Notes under the pieces: generated by a model
Seen by the model: only the letters and a program-made list of their open reading frames with translations
Database searches by the model: none
Told to the model about the DNA's origin: nothing
Assembly (NCBI RefSeq): GCF_949987535.1
Contig: NC_080079.1
Location: forward strand, 50,889,000 to 50,952,999
Reading direction: 5' to 3'
DNA: 64,000 bases
Source of the DNA: Balaenoptera acutorostrata
Lineage: Eukaryota; Chordata; Mammalia; Artiodactyla; Balaenopteridae
Part shown: positions 1-11,772 of the stretch, one piece after another
How the letters are laid out: the number at the start of each line of letters is the position of its first letter
Numbering within the stretch: the first letter of the stretch is position 1
Program-made: the position numbers and the translations under genes

Positions 1-1050
1 ATAAGAAAGAGATGAAAGATAGGGAAAAAAGAGCAAAATGAAACTCCTAGAGGTGAAAAACAATACCTATGATGAAAAAAAAAAATCACTGGATGGGATT
101 AAAAGCACGTTAAACAATGAAGAAAACAATCAGTAAACCTGAAGAGACAGGAATAGATTCTATTCAGAATGAAACAACGAGAGAAAAAGAAAGCCTTAAA
201 AAACTGAACAGAGTCTAGTGACTTGTGGGAGAGTATCCAATGGTCTAACATAGTTCTAATTGGAAACCCAGAAAGAAAGGAGAAATAATAATACAGAAAA
301 AAATATTTGAAGAAATAGCGGTCAAAATTTTTTCCATAGGCGATAAATACTATCCAAAAACATCAACAAACACGAAACAGGATGACTACACACACGCACA
401 TCACCACCAGCACCAGCACCAGAATCAAGACACATTATAATCAAATAGCTGAAAGCCAAAATATTATTAACAGAAAATCTTAAAATTAGCCAGAGGAAAA
501 AACAAACAAAGGAATAAAGATAAGAATTAATGAAAACTTTTCAGAAACTATGTAAGTCATAAGGCCATGGTACATTTTTAATGTGCTAAAAAACATGATC
601 AACCTGGAATACATATGTACCAAATATTGTTTACAAAAGAAGATAAAATAAAAATCTTTTCAGACAACAATAACAAAAGCTGAGTAAATTTGTCACCAGT
701 TGGCCCGTACCACAAGAAATGTTAAAGGAAGTTCTTTGGATGTAAGGAAAATGAAACACATGGAAACCTTGATCTATAGACAGGAAGGAATGGCACCATA
801 AATGGTTGGGAGTCATGACAAATGCAGAAGTAAAATGTGTGAAAGTGGGTGGAAAAAGGAAAATGGAAGTGTGCTGTTGTAAGATTCTTACAATTTACGT
901 TAGGTTATATAGTATTATTTGAAGGTAGACTGTGAAAAGTTAAAGGTGTATATTGTATGTGCTACAGCAACCACTAAAACTAATAAAACAAAGAGGTAGA
1001 GCTAGTAAGCCAATAGAAGATGTAAAATGGAAGCATAAAAAATTAATCAA

Positions 1051-1191
1051 GGGAATTCCCTGGCAGTCCAGTGGTTAGGACTCTGCACTTTCACTGCCAA
1101 GGGCCCGGGTTCAATCCCTGGTTTGGGAACTAAGATCCTGCAAGCTGCGTGCACAGCAAAAAAAAAAAAAAAAAAAAAAGAAAAAAAAAAG
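1051..1191 (+). mobile_element. CHR-family SINE, short form
   Basis: tRNA-derived head (GGGAATTCCCTGGCAGTCCA), A-box region AGTGGTTAGGACTC, B-box-like GGTTCAATCCCTGG, then GGGAACTAAGATCCTGCAAGC and a long A tail. The short form lacks the CAACTACTGAGCC middle part seen in the long copies. Confidence 0.9.
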
Positions 1192-2213
1192 AAAATCCAA
1201 AATAAGCAGTAAAAAAAGAAAGAACAGTTGGTACAAGTAGAAAACAAATAGAAGATAGTAGACTTAAACCCAATCATAACAATAAGTACAATAAATGTAC
1301 ATGGTCTAAACATTCTAGTTAAAGGGCAGAAGTATCAGACTGGATAGAAAAGCAATACTTTACAATGTGCTGTATACAAGAAACCCACTTTAAACATAAA
1401 GACACAGACAAAATAAAGTAAAAGAATGTAGAAAGATATACTATGGAGGCACCAATCATAAGAAAGCTAGAATGGCTAAATTAATATCACACAAAGAATA
1501 TTACAAGCAATAAAGAGGGACATTACAAAGACATAAATATACTAAATACATACATACCCAATAATAAAGCTTCAAAATACATGAAGAAATAAACAAAAAA
1601 GCTAAAATAAATGAATAAATCGACAATTATATTTGGAAATACAAACATGCCTCTTTCGGTCATTGATTCAATAAATAGGAAGAAAATCAGTAAGAATGTA
1701 GAAAACCTAAAAACATTATCAACAGCTTAATTTAAATTCATAGAACACTCTACTCAATATATAATTTTCACATGCACATTTATTAAAATATACCAAATGC
1801 CATAAAACAAGCCTCAATAATATTAAAAGGATTGAAATTACGCAAATACAAAATGAAGCAAAATGAGCAAAAGAAAGACTGAAAAAAGTGAATAGCACTC
1901 AATGAGCTATGTGACAATATCAAGTAGTCTAACATTTGTATGAATGAGATTAAATTAAGAATTAGTAGTTGAGTTGAATTAGAAGAGAAATCAATATTAG
2001 AAATGAATCTAGAAAAATCTCCAAATATTTGGAAGTTAAACAACACTTCTAAATAACCCATTAATCAAAGAGAAAATCACAAGGAAAATCAGAAAATACA
2101 TTGAACCAATTGAAAACGAAGACACAACATTTCAAAATTTGTGGGATGAAGCTAAAGCAGTGCTTACGGGGAATATTATAACTTCAAATGTTTATATTTA
2201 AAAAGAAGAAAGG

Positions 2214-2555
2214 GGCTTCCCTGGTGGCACAGTGGTTAAGAATCCGCCTGCCAATGCAGGCGACATGGGTTCGAGCCCTGGTCTAGGAAGATCCCACATG
2301 CCACAGAGCAACTAAGCCCGTGCGCCACAACTACTGAGCCTGCACTCTAGAGCCGGTGAGCCACAACTACTGAGCCTGTGTGCCACAACTACTGAAACCC
2401 GTGTGCCTACAGCCCTTGCTCCGCAACAAGAGAAGCCACCACAATGAGAAGCCCACGCACCACAATGAAAAGTAGCCCCGGCTTGCCACAACTAGAGAAA
2501 GCCTGTGCACAGCAACAAAGACCCAACGCAGCCCAAAAATAAATAAATAAAATAT
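2214..2555 (+). mobile_element. CHR-family SINE, long form
   Basis: Full copy from GGCTTCCCTGGTGGCACAGTG to the AAATAAATAAATAAAATAT tail. It is flanked by a 12-bp target duplication AAAGAAGAAAGG at 2202-2213 and 2556-2567, so both ends are exact. It sits in the old L1. Confidence 0.95.
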
Positions 2556-2639
2556 AAAGAAGAAAGGTCTAACATCAAAAATCCAATTTAGTACATTAAG
2601 AAGCTAGGAAAACAACAACTTAAATCTAAAATAAGTACA

Positions 2640-3857
2640 TGAAAGGAAAAGATAAAGATAAGGGGCTAATATCCAAAAAATATAAAGAACTCATACAACT
2701 CAACAGCAAAAAAAAAAAAAAAAAAAAAAGATTCAAACAATCCAATTACAAAATAGAGGAACAGAACAGATATGTTTCCAAAGAAGACATGCAAATGGCC
2801 AACAGGTACATGAAAAAGTGCTTGACATTAGCAACCATCAGGGAAATGCAAATCAAAACCACAATGAGAGGGACTACCCTGGCGGTCCAGAGGTTAAGAC
2901 TCTGCGCTTCCAATACAGGGGGCGTAGGTTCAATCCCTGGTCAGGGAACTAAGATCCCACATGCTGCATGGCGTGGCCAAAAATAAAAAAATAAAAAGCC
3001 ACAATGAGATATTACTTCATACTTGGTAGAATGGCTGTCATCAAAAATACAAGAGATAGCAAGTGTTGGAGGATGTGGAGTAAAGGAAACTCTTGTGCAC
3101 TGTTGATGGGAATATAAATTGGTATAGCCAAACAGTATGCTGGTTTCTCAAAAAATTAAAAATAGGACTACCATATGATTCAGCAATTCTACTTCTGGGT
3201 ATATATCTAAAGGAAATGAAAACAGAATCTTGAAGAGATATCTGCATTCCCATGTTTATTGCAGCATTATTCACAATAGCCAAGATACGGAAACAACCTA
3301 AGTGTCTGTCAATGGATGAATGGATAAAGAAGATGTGGCACATATGTACAATGGAATATTACTCAGCCATAAAAAGGAATGACACAGAGTTATTTGTAGT
3401 GAGGTGGATGGACCTAGAGTCTGTCATACAGAGTGAAGTAAGTCAGAAAGAGAAAAACAAATACTGTATGCTAACACATATATGTGGAATCTAAAAAAAA
3501 AAAAAGGTTCTGAAGAACCTTGGGGCAGGACAAGAATAAAGATGCAGACGTAGAGAATGGACTTGAGGACATGGAGGGGGAAGGGTAAGCTGGGACGAAG
3601 TGAGAGAGTGGCCTTGACATATATCCACTACCAAATGTAAAATAGATAGCTAGTGGGAAGCAGCCGCATAGCACAGGGAGATCAGCTCGGTGCTTTGTGA
3701 CCACCTAGAGGGGTGGGATAGGGAGGGTGGGAGGGAGATGCGAGAGGGAGGGGATGTGGGGATATATGTATACGTATAGCTGATTCACTTTGTTATACAG
3801 CAGAAACTAACACAACATTGTAAAGCAATTATACTCCAACAAAGATGTTAAAAATAA
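2640..3857 (+). mobile_element. L1 3' end (ORF2 C-terminus and 3'UTR), 5'-truncated
   Basis: The C-terminal end of L1 ORF2 is readable; its last 80 codons (3252-3494) are still open and end in a HICGI-like tail. A purine-rich L1 3'UTR follows (3495-3857). The same 3'UTR recurs at 14540-14879 and, antisense, at 55255-55497. It lies inside the older L1 and has itself taken a SINE at 2870-2998. Confidence 0.8.
2870..2998 (+). mobile_element. CHR-family SINE, short form
   Basis: Head GGGACTACCCTGGCGGTCCA, B-box-like GGTTCAATCCCTGG, tail AAAATAAAAAAATAAAAAG. Target duplication CCACAATGAGA at 2859-2869 and 2999-3009. Confidence 0.95.
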
Positions 3858-4435
3858 AAGATTTGGTGTACATATATATGTATGTATGTATATGTATATA
3901 CACACACAATGGAATATTATTCAGCAATGAGAAAGAAGAAAATACTGCCATTTGCAACAATGTGGATAGAACCTGAGGGCATTGTGCTAAGTGAAATAAA
4001 TCAGACAGTAAAAGACAAATAGTGTGTGATATCATTTATATGTAGGATCTTAAAAAGCTGAACTCATAGAAACAAAGAGTAGAATGGTGGTTACCAGGGG
4101 CTCAGAGGTGGAAGAAATGTGGAGATGTTGTCAAAGGGTACAAACTTCCAGTTACAGTAAAAGATAAATAAGTTCTGGGGACCTAATGCACAGCACGTCT
4201 CGAGATTATAGTTAGTAATACTCTGTTATATACTTGAAAGTTGCTAAGAGGGTAAATCTTAAGTGTTCTCACCACAAAAAAGAAATGGTCATTATGTGAC
4301 ATGATGGAGGTGTTAACTAAAGCTATAGTGTTAATCATTTTGCAATAGATAAGTGTATCAAATCAACACCTTGTACATCTTAAACTTACACAATGTTATA
4401 TGTCAATTATATCATAATACAGCTGGGAAAAAGAA
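3858..4435 (+). mobile_element. Older L1 3'-end fragment
   Basis: Typical L1 3' sequence: a region around 3905-3935 encoding the NGILFSNE-like block, then TGGTGGTTACCAGGGGCT at 4085-4102, ending in a TATGTCAATTATATC motif near 4410. No open frame is left. It lies between the younger L1 3' end and the resumption of the host L1 at about 4440. Confidence 0.65.
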
Positions 4436-4657
4436 AATAGGAAAAGAAGAGGAAACTAATCCCAAGGCAAGCAGAAGGAAGGAAATAATATAGATCAAAG
4501 CAGAAACTAATGAGATAGAGAATTTTTTTAAAAAATGGAGAGACTCAACAAAACCAAAAATTGGTTCTTTGAAAATATTATCAAAATTGACAAATCTTTA
4601 GGTAAAATGAACAAGAAATAGAGAAGACTAAAATTACTAAGATCAAGAATGAAGGAA

Positions 4658-4960
4658 GGGCTTCCCTGGTGGTGCAGTGGTTGAGAGTCTGCCTGCCAAT
4701 GCAAGGGACATGGGTTCGAGCCCTGGCCCGGGAAGATCCCACATGCCACGGAGCAACTAGGCCCGTGAGCCACAACTACTGAGCCTGCACGTCTGGAGCC
4801 TGTGCTCCGCAAGAAGAGAGGCCGCGATAGTGAGAGGCCCGTGCACCGCGATGAAGAGTGGCCCCCGCTTGCCACAACTAGAGAAAGCCCTCGCACAGAA
4901 ACGAAGACCCAACACAGCCATAAATAAATAAATAAATAATTAAAAAAAAAAAAAAAAAAA
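4658..4960 (+). mobile_element. CHR-family SINE, long form, copy A of a same-site pair
   Basis: Full-length copy with a TAAATAAATA tail and 19-A run. It is preceded by GAATGAAGGAA (4647-4657) and followed directly by a second GAATGAAGGAA (4961-4971) and a second SINE of the same type. It shares unusual variants with copy B (GGTGGTGCAGTGG, CCAATGCAAGGGAC, GGCCCGGGAAGATC). Confidence 0.95.
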
Positions 4961-4971
4961 GAATGAAGGAA

Positions 4972-5231
4972 GGGCTTCCCTGGTGGTGCAGTGGTTGAGA
5001 GTCTGCCTGCCAATGCAAGGGACACGGGTTCGAGCCCTGGCCCGGGAAGATCCCACATGCCACGGAGCAACTAGGCCCGTGAGCCACAACTACTGAGCCT
5101 GCGCGTCTGGAGCCTGTGCTCCACAACGGGAGAGGCCGCGACAGTGAGAGGCCCGCGCACCGCGATGAAGAGTGGCCCCCGCTTGCCGCAACTAGAGAAA
5201 GCCCTCACGCAGAAATGAAGACCCAACACAG

Positions 5232-5256
<25 letters not shown>
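4972..5256 (+). mobile_element. CHR-family SINE, long form, copy B of a same-site pair
   Basis: Near-identical neighbour of copy A (roughly a dozen differences by eye), ending in an A tail and followed by the third GAATGAAGGAA at 5257-5267. The arrangement is target-SINE-target-SINE-target. Confidence 0.95.
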
Positions 5257-5263
<7 letters not shown>

Positions 5264-5333
5264 GGAAGAGACATCACTACTAACCTTACAAAAATAAAAA
5301 GTATTTTAAGGGAATACTATAAACACTAATACA

Positions 5334-5455
5334 CCTTTTTTTTTCTGGCCTTGCCGTGCAGCTTGCAGGATCTTATTTCTCTGACCAGGGATTGAACCCG
5401 GGCCCTCGGCAGTGAAAGCACAGAGTCCTAACCACAGGACTGCCAGTGAATTCCC
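5334..5455 (-). mobile_element. CHR-family SINE, short form
   Basis: Reverse copy: poly-T, then GGATTGAACCCGGGCCCTCGG, then ACTGCCAGTGAATTCCC. Flanked by TAATACA (5327-5333 and 5456-5462). Confidence 0.9.
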
Positions 5456-5963
5456 TAATACATATTTAATAGAATAAAGGACAAAACCACACACTCACAT
5501 GAATAGATGCAGAAAAGCAGTTGACAAAATTGAACACCCTTTTGTGACAAAAGCACTCAACAAATTAGGAATGGAAGGAGATTTCCTCAAGCTATAAAGG
5601 GCATTTATGAAAACCCCACAGGTAACAAACATACTTAGTGAAAGACTATTTTTCCCTAAGATCAGAAACAAGAACGTTCTCTCTCCCCACTTATATTCAA
5701 CATTGTATTGGAGGTTCTAGCCAGGGTAATTAGGTAACATAAAGAAATGAGTCATTCAGATTGGAAAGGAAGAAATTAAGCTATATTTATGCATATATGA
5801 CATGATCTTTTACATAGAAAATCCTAAAAATTGCACTAAAAAACTGGTAAATAATAAACAAGTTAAGCAAAGTTGCAGGATGTAAGGTCAATATACAAAA
5901 ATCAATTGTATTTCTATACACTCCTAATGAATAATCTGAAAGTGAAATTAAGAAAATAATCCC

Positions 5964-6223
5964 GGGACTTCCCATGTGGCAGAGTGGTTAAGAATCTGCG
6001 TGCCAATGCAGGGGACACGGGTTCAAGTCCTGGTCCGGGAAGATCTCACATGCTGCAGAGCAACTAAACCTGTGTGCCACAACTACTGAAGCCTGCATGC
6101 CTAGAGCCCATGCTCTGCAACAAGAGAAGCCACCGCAATGAGAAGCCCATGCACCGCAACAAAGACCCAATGCAGCCATAAATAGATAAATAAATAAATA
6201 TAAATTTATAAGAAAGAAAGAAA
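5964..6223 (+). mobile_element. CHR-family SINE, long form with middle deletion
   Basis: Head GGGACTTCCCATGTGGCAGA, tail with TAAATAAATAAATA. Target duplication AAGAAAATAATCCC at 5950-5963 and 6224-6237. Confidence 0.93.
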
Positions 6224-6586
6224 AAGAAAATAATCCCATTTACAGTACCAGCAATAAGAATAAAATATCAGGAATAAATTTCACAGAAGTGCGTGGTTTG
6301 TACATGGAGAACTACAAAACAGTAGTTTAAGGTAATTAATGAAGATCTAAATAAATGGAAAGACATTCCACTCTCATGGACTGGAAAACAATATTAAGAT
6401 GGCAGTACTCTCCAAATTGTTCTAAAGATTCAAAACAATCTCTATCAAAGTCTCAGGTGCCCCCACTTTTTTGCAGTAATTTAGAAGATGATTCTAAAAC
6501 TCATATGGAAATGAATGAGACTCAGAATAGCCAAAAAGTCCTGGAAAAGATGAACAAAGTTGGAAGACTTACACTTCTCAATTTTA

Positions 6587-7191
6587 TTTATTTATTTAAA
6601 AAAAAATGAATTTATTTATTTATGGCTGAGTTGGGTCTTTGTTGTTGCACACGGGCTTTCTCTAGTTGCAGTGAGCGGGGCTACTCTTCGTTGCCGTACA
6701 CGGGCTTCTCATTGCAGTGGCTTCTCTTGTTGTGGCTCTAGGCACGTGGGCTTCAGTAGTTGTGGCACACGGGCTTAGTTGCTCCGCGGCATGTGGGATC
6801 TTCCCGGACCAGGGCTCGAACCTGTGTCCCCTGAACTGGCAGGTGGATTCTTTTTTTTTTTTTTTTTTTAATGTACTTATTTATTTTTGGCTGTGTTGGG
6901 TCTTCGTTTCTGTGCGAGGGCTTTCTCCAGTTGCGGCGAGCGGGGGCCACTCTTCATCGCGGTGCGCGGGCCTCTCACTGTCGCAGCCTCTCCCATTGTG
7001 GAGCACAGGCTCCAGACGCGCAGGCTCAGTAGTTGTGGCTCACGGGCCTAGCCGCTCCGCGGCATGTGGGATCTTCCCAGACCGGGACATGAACCTGTGT
7101 CCCCTGCATTGGCAGGCGGACTCCCAACCACTGAGCCACCAGGGAAGCCCAGCAGGTGGATTCTTAACCACTGTGCCAACAGGGAAGTCCT
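6587..7191 (-). mobile_element. CHR-family SINE (outer), split by a younger SINE
   Basis: Reverse long-form SINE whose 3' part is 6587-6850 and whose head is 7152-7191. Its own target duplication is the imperfect pair ACTTCTCAATTTTA (6573-6586) and ACTTCTTAATTTTA (7192-7205). A second SINE sits inside it. Confidence 0.9.
6851..7151 (-). mobile_element. CHR-family SINE (inner), nested in another SINE
   Basis: Complete reverse long-form copy. Its target duplication GCAGGTGGATTCTT (left copy from 6839, right copy 7152-7165) is itself SINE sequence, which proves the order of insertion. Confidence 0.93.
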
Positions 7192-8220
7192 ACTTCTTAA
7201 TTTTAAAACTCACTGTAAAGCTACAGGAATCAAGAGGGTGTAGTACTGGCATAAGAATAGCTAGATAGATAAATAAAGTAGAACTGAGAGTCCAAGAATA
7301 AGCCCTTACATTTATGGTCAATTGAGAGACAAGATGCCAAGACAATTCAAAGGGAAAGAATAGTGTTTTCAACAAATGGTGCTGGAACAACTGGATATCC
7401 ACATGCCAAAGTGAACTAGCTCACATCATATGGAAAAAAACTAACTCAGAATGGATCGTATACCTAACTGTTGGAGCTAAAACTATAAACATTTAGAAGA
7501 AAACATAGAATGAAATCTTCATGACCTTAAGCTAGGTATGACCCCAGAAGCACAAGAAAACAAAGGGGGGGGGGGAATAGATAAATTAGACATCATCAAA
7601 ATTAAACACTTTGGGGATTCAAAGGACACCATCAAGAATGTGAAAAGACAACCATAGAATGGGAGAAGATAATTGCAAATTATATGTCTGATAAAGGACT
7701 GATTATATCCAGAATATATAAAGAACTCTTACAACTTAACAATTTTAAAAATCCAATTTAAATTTGAGCACAATACATTTTTCCAAAAAAAAAAATATAT
7801 ACAAATGGCCAATAAGCACATGAAAAGATGCTCAACATCATTAGCCAATAGGGAAATGCAAATCAAAACCTCAATGACATACCACTTCGTATCTACCATG
7901 ATGGCTTTAATTTTTTTAAATGGAAAATGACAAGTGTTGAAAAGAATGTAGAGAACCCTCATACATCATTGATGGGAATGTAAATGGTGCAGCCACTGTG
8001 GAAAACAGTTTGGCAGTTCCTCAAAAAGGTAAACACAGAGTTACCATTTGACGTAGCAATTCTACTCCTAAGTATATACTCAAAAGAACTGAAAACATGT
8101 TCATACAAAAACTTGAACATGACTTTCATAGCATTATTCATAATTGTTAAACGTAGAAACAACTCAAATGTCCATCAACTGATGAATGGATAAACAAGAT
8201 ATCGTATATACCTACAATGG

Positions 8221-8342
8221 ACTTTTTTTTTTTTGCGACCCAGAGCAGCTTACAGGATCTCAGTTCCCCAGCCAGAGACTGAACCCCAGCCCCAGCAGCG
8301 AAAGCCTGGAATCCTAAACACTAGGCCACCAGGGAACTGCCG
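8221..8342 (-). mobile_element. CHR-family SINE, short form, diverged
   Basis: Poly-T, diverged B-box region, head complement GGCCACCAGGGAACTGCC. Target duplication CTACAATGG at 8212-8220 and 8343-8351. Confidence 0.88.
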
Positions 8343-8725
8343 CTACAATGGGCTGTTATTCAGGAATAAAAGGAGTGAAGTACTGATACATGTTACAACA
8401 TGGCTAAACATCAAAAACATTATGCTAGATTTTAAAAGCCAGCCACAAAAAGCCACATATTGTATGATTCCATTTATATGACTTTCCTGGAATAGGAAAA
8501 TCCAAAATAAAGTAGGTTAGTGATGGCAGGACCTGGGGAGGGGGAATTGGGAGTAACTGGTGTTTACTGGTAGCAACTGCATATGGAGTTTATTTTGAAG
8601 GATGATAAAAATGTTCAAAAATTTTATAGTATACTCTTTGAATATACTAAAATTACTGAATTGTACACTTAAAGGTTGACATTTATGGTATGTGAATTAT
8701 ATCTTGATAAAGGTATAATTAAAAA

Positions 8726-9877
8726 ATGGGTCATAGACTAAATGTAAAAGCTAAAATTATGAAACATTTGGAGGAAAACATAAGAGAAAACCTTTGCAAC
8801 CTTGGGGTAAACAAATACATTTTAGATAGGACACAAAGAGCACAAATCATAAAAGGAAAAATGATAAAATAAATTTCAAAAATGTAAAACTGCTGTTTGA
8901 AAGACATTATTAAGAAAATGAAAAAGCAAGCCGCAGACTGGGGAAATATCTACAATACACAAAACTGACAAAGGACTTGTTTCCAACATATATAAAGAAC
9001 TCTTTCAATTAAGGAAAAAGAGAAAAGCCTGGTGAAGTAGGAACAAAAACCTCACCATATGAATGGTCAAAAAACAGAAAAAGATGCTCGTCGTCTGTAA
9101 TCATCAGAGAAATTCATAGTAAAACCATGATCAGATACCACTACACACCCACTAGATCAACTAAAACTAAAAAGACTGGCAAGTATTTATGATTATAAAC
9201 TAGAACTCTCATATATTTCTGGTAGGAGTATGAAATGTTAAAACCAATTAGGAAAACAGTTTGGTAGTTTTTTAAAAAATGAGATGAAACATATTCTTAC
9301 CATAAGATACAGCAATTGTACTCCCTAGAGAAAGGAAATACATATTTACATAAAGACTTGTACGTGAATATTCATAGTAGCCTTATCCATAATAGCCAGA
9401 ATCTGGAAACAGTATAAATGTCCATCAACAGGTAAATGGATAAATAAATGACTGTATATCCATACAGTGGTATATTATGCAGGAAAATGAAGAAAACAAA
9501 AAGAATGAACTGTTGATACACACAACAGCATGGTTAAGTCTCAGAAACAGTCTGCTGAGCAAAAGCAGCCAGACAGAAAAGGGTACATACTGTACATTCC
9601 ATTTATATAAAATATAGGAAAAACAAATCTATAGTTAGAGAAAGAAGATACGTAATTTTTTGGATCTGAGAGTGGTGCATGTAGATCGCCTGGGGATGGG
9701 CACAAGGGAACATTTAGGGATGATAAAAATATTCTATATCTTGATTGTGGTACTGATTACATGTTGCATGTATGTTTTTCTAAACTCATCAAATTGTACT
9801 CAAAATGGGAACATTTTATTATATATAAATTATGCTTCAATTGAGCTGATTTTTAAAATCTCAAATTGGTTTTTAAA
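8726..9877 (+). mobile_element. L1M 3'-end fragment
   Basis: A second degenerate L1 C-terminal/3' block directly after the first: recognisable ORF2-tail blocks around 8990-9480 and the 3' terminal region up to 9877. No open frame. Confidence 0.65.
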
Positions 9878-9892
9878 ATATATGCAATTCAG

Positions 9893-10255
9893 GGAATTCC
9901 CTGGTGGCGCAGTGGTTAAGAATCCGCCTGCCAATGCAGGGGACACAGGTTCGATCTGTGCTCCGGGAAGATCCCACATGCCACGAAGCAATTAAGCCCA
10001 TGGGCCACAACTACTGAGCCTGTACTCTAGAGCCCTCGAGCCACAACAACTGAGCCCATGCACCGCGACTACTGAAGCCTGCGTGCTCTAGGGCCTGCGT
10101 GCTGTAACTACTGAAGCCTGCGCGCCTAGAGCCCGTGCTCCGCAACGAGAAGCTAGCGCATTAAGAAGCCCACACACCGCAACAAAGAGTAGCCCCTGCT
10201 CACCGCAACTAGAGAAAGCCCACACGCAGCAACGAAGACCCAACGCAGTAAAAAA
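9893..10255 (+). mobile_element. CHR-family SINE, long form with extra internal units
   Basis: Head GGAATTCCCTGGTGGCGCAG through CAACGAAGACCCAACGCAG. The middle part is longer than in other copies because a CTACTGAAGCCTGCG unit is repeated (about 10070-10120). Preceded by ATATATGCAATTCAG (9878-9892). Its tail runs into a microsatellite. Confidence 0.9.
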
Positions 10256-10293
10256 TATATATATATGTGTGTATGTGTGTGTGTGTGTGTGTG

Positions 10294-10340
<47 letters not shown>
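10256..10340. repeat. (TG)n/(TA)n microsatellite
   Basis: Compound GT then TA dinucleotide run that has grown from the SINE tail. It ends at the second copy of the ATATATGCAATTCAG target sequence (10335-10349). Confidence 0.95.
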
Positions 10341-10343
<3 letters not shown>

Positions 10344-10349
10344 ATTCAG

Positions 10350-10466
10350 GGAGTTCCCTGAAGGTCCAGTGGTTAGGACTCATGCTTTCACTGCTGGGGG
10401 CCCAGGTTTGATCCCTGGTTGGGGAACTAAGATCCTGCAAGCCTCGCAGTGTGGTTAAATATATAT
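10350..10466 (+). mobile_element. CHR-family SINE, short form, second insertion at the same target
   Basis: Head GGGAGTTCCCTGAAGGTCCA, B-box-like GGTTTGATCCCTGG. Flanked by ATATATGCAATTCAG (10335-10349) and ATATATGCAATCCAG (10467-10481). Confidence 0.9.
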
Positions 10467-10481
10467 ATATATGCAATCCAG

Positions 10482-11475
10482 ATCACAGAGGTCAATCTCT
10501 CTAATAATAAAGAATATCTAAAAATCAAGAAGTCAAGGACCAACAATTTATGCAGAACATTTATGCAGAAAAATGTAGAAAGGCATGAATATAGTTTTCA
10601 GAAAAAGCAATACAAATATGAAAAAGATGTTTAACTTCACTTATAAAAAGAGAATGCAAACATAAACCACAATGGGGTTGCATTCTCACCTATCAGATTG
10701 GCAAAAAATTCAAAAGACTGACAACACACCCGCTGAAACCGTGGGAAAGCAGTCATGCATGAGACAGTCACATATGTATGCAGCTCATGCATAGCTGGTC
10801 CAGATGCAGAATGGCACCTTCCCCAAAGAAGGAAATTTGGCAATATCCACCAAATTACAAATGCACATACATTTTGACCCAGCAATCTCACTTTTGAGAA
10901 TGTATCTGACAGATATTCCTACATATGGACAAAAAGATGTGTATACAAGTTTACTTACTTATAAGATAGTTTTTAATAGTAAATATTGGAAACTCCTCAA
11001 GTGTCCCTCTGTGGGTTTTTGATTAAATAAACCATGTTTCATCCATATAGTGGCAGGTATTTTTAAAAAAGAATAAATTCTTTATATGCTGATATGGAAA
11101 TTTCTCTAGGAAATATTGTTAAATAAAAAAGCAGGGCACAAAACAGTGTAAATAACGTACTACCTGTTTTTGTAAGAAAGAGAGAAAAAATGTGTATAAA
11201 TAAACTACTTTATTGAGGTGTGATTGACATACAAAAAACTGCACATATTTAATGATACAACTTGATGAGTAATATACACTTACCTGTATTTTCTTTTATT
11301 TGCATAAATAAACACTGTAAGTATTCACAATAAATGAATAAATGTGGTTCTCTGCAGAGAGCAGATAGGGAGGTAATGGGGTGATGGGGATGTGAGTGCA
11401 AGCAACACTTCTGAGCATGAATATTTATATACTGTTTCTGTATTTGAACCAGGTAAATGTATTACCAATATTTTT
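10482..11475 (+). mobile_element. L1M 3'-end fragments
   Basis: Degenerate L1 ORF2-tail and 3' sequence (10500-11180), then an old L1-type terminal block around 11195-11300 containing TTTATTGAGGTGTGATTGAC. No coding capacity. Confidence 0.55.
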
Positions 11476-11638
11476 TAATATTTAAGAAAAACCCAACAAG
11501 AATGATATCATCAAATCTAGGAAGAATGTAATACAATTATTTTACACATGCACACATATGCACACACACAAGCCCCATCTGCATCCAAGCAAGCATCATT
11601 CATTGCCAGCATCAGAGATCATTTTTCAGTTGATTTTT

Positions 11639-11764
11639 TTTTTTTTTTTTTTTTTTGGCCGCACCACACAGCTTGTGGGATCTTAGTTCCCACACCAGGG
11701 ATCCAACCGGGCCCTCGGCAGTGAAGGCGCGGAGTCTTAACCACTGGACCGCCAGGGAATTCCC
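11639..11764 (-). mobile_element. CHR-family SINE, short form
   Basis: Long poly-T, GGGATCTTAGTTCCCACACC, head complement CCGCCAGGGAATTCCC. Flanked by TGATTTTT (11631-11638 and 11765-11772). Confidence 0.92.
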
Positions 11765-11772
11765 TGATTTTT

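Larger units (their letters stand above)
1..8725 (+). mobile_element. Ancient L1 (L1M-type) carcass, heavily interrupted
   Basis: Read in order, the non-SINE sequence follows the L1 map. ORF1-like sequence lies at about 60-480, endonuclease-region sequence at about 1260-2160 (including the conserved stretch around 1370-1385 encoding an LQETHF-like block), the endonuclease-RT spacer at 2100-2640 and 4440-4640, RT-region sequence at 5480-5950, and the ORF2 C-terminal part and 3' end at 7200-8725. Every frame is full of stops, so it is long dead. It starts before the window. It is interrupted by CHR SINEs and by two younger L1 3' ends (2640-4435). Family assignment is from sequence feel; the subfamily is not resolved. 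Confidence 0.7.

Noticed and set aside
3252..3494. Open 80-codon frame that looks like a conserved small protein
   Set aside because: It is the C-terminal tail of L1 ORF2; the same block is at 27820-28062.
4528..5126. Minus-strand ORFs of up to 180 codons over SINEs, repeated at many sites
   Set aside because: The same peptide fragments recur at every long CHR SINE; they are antisense readings of the repeat.
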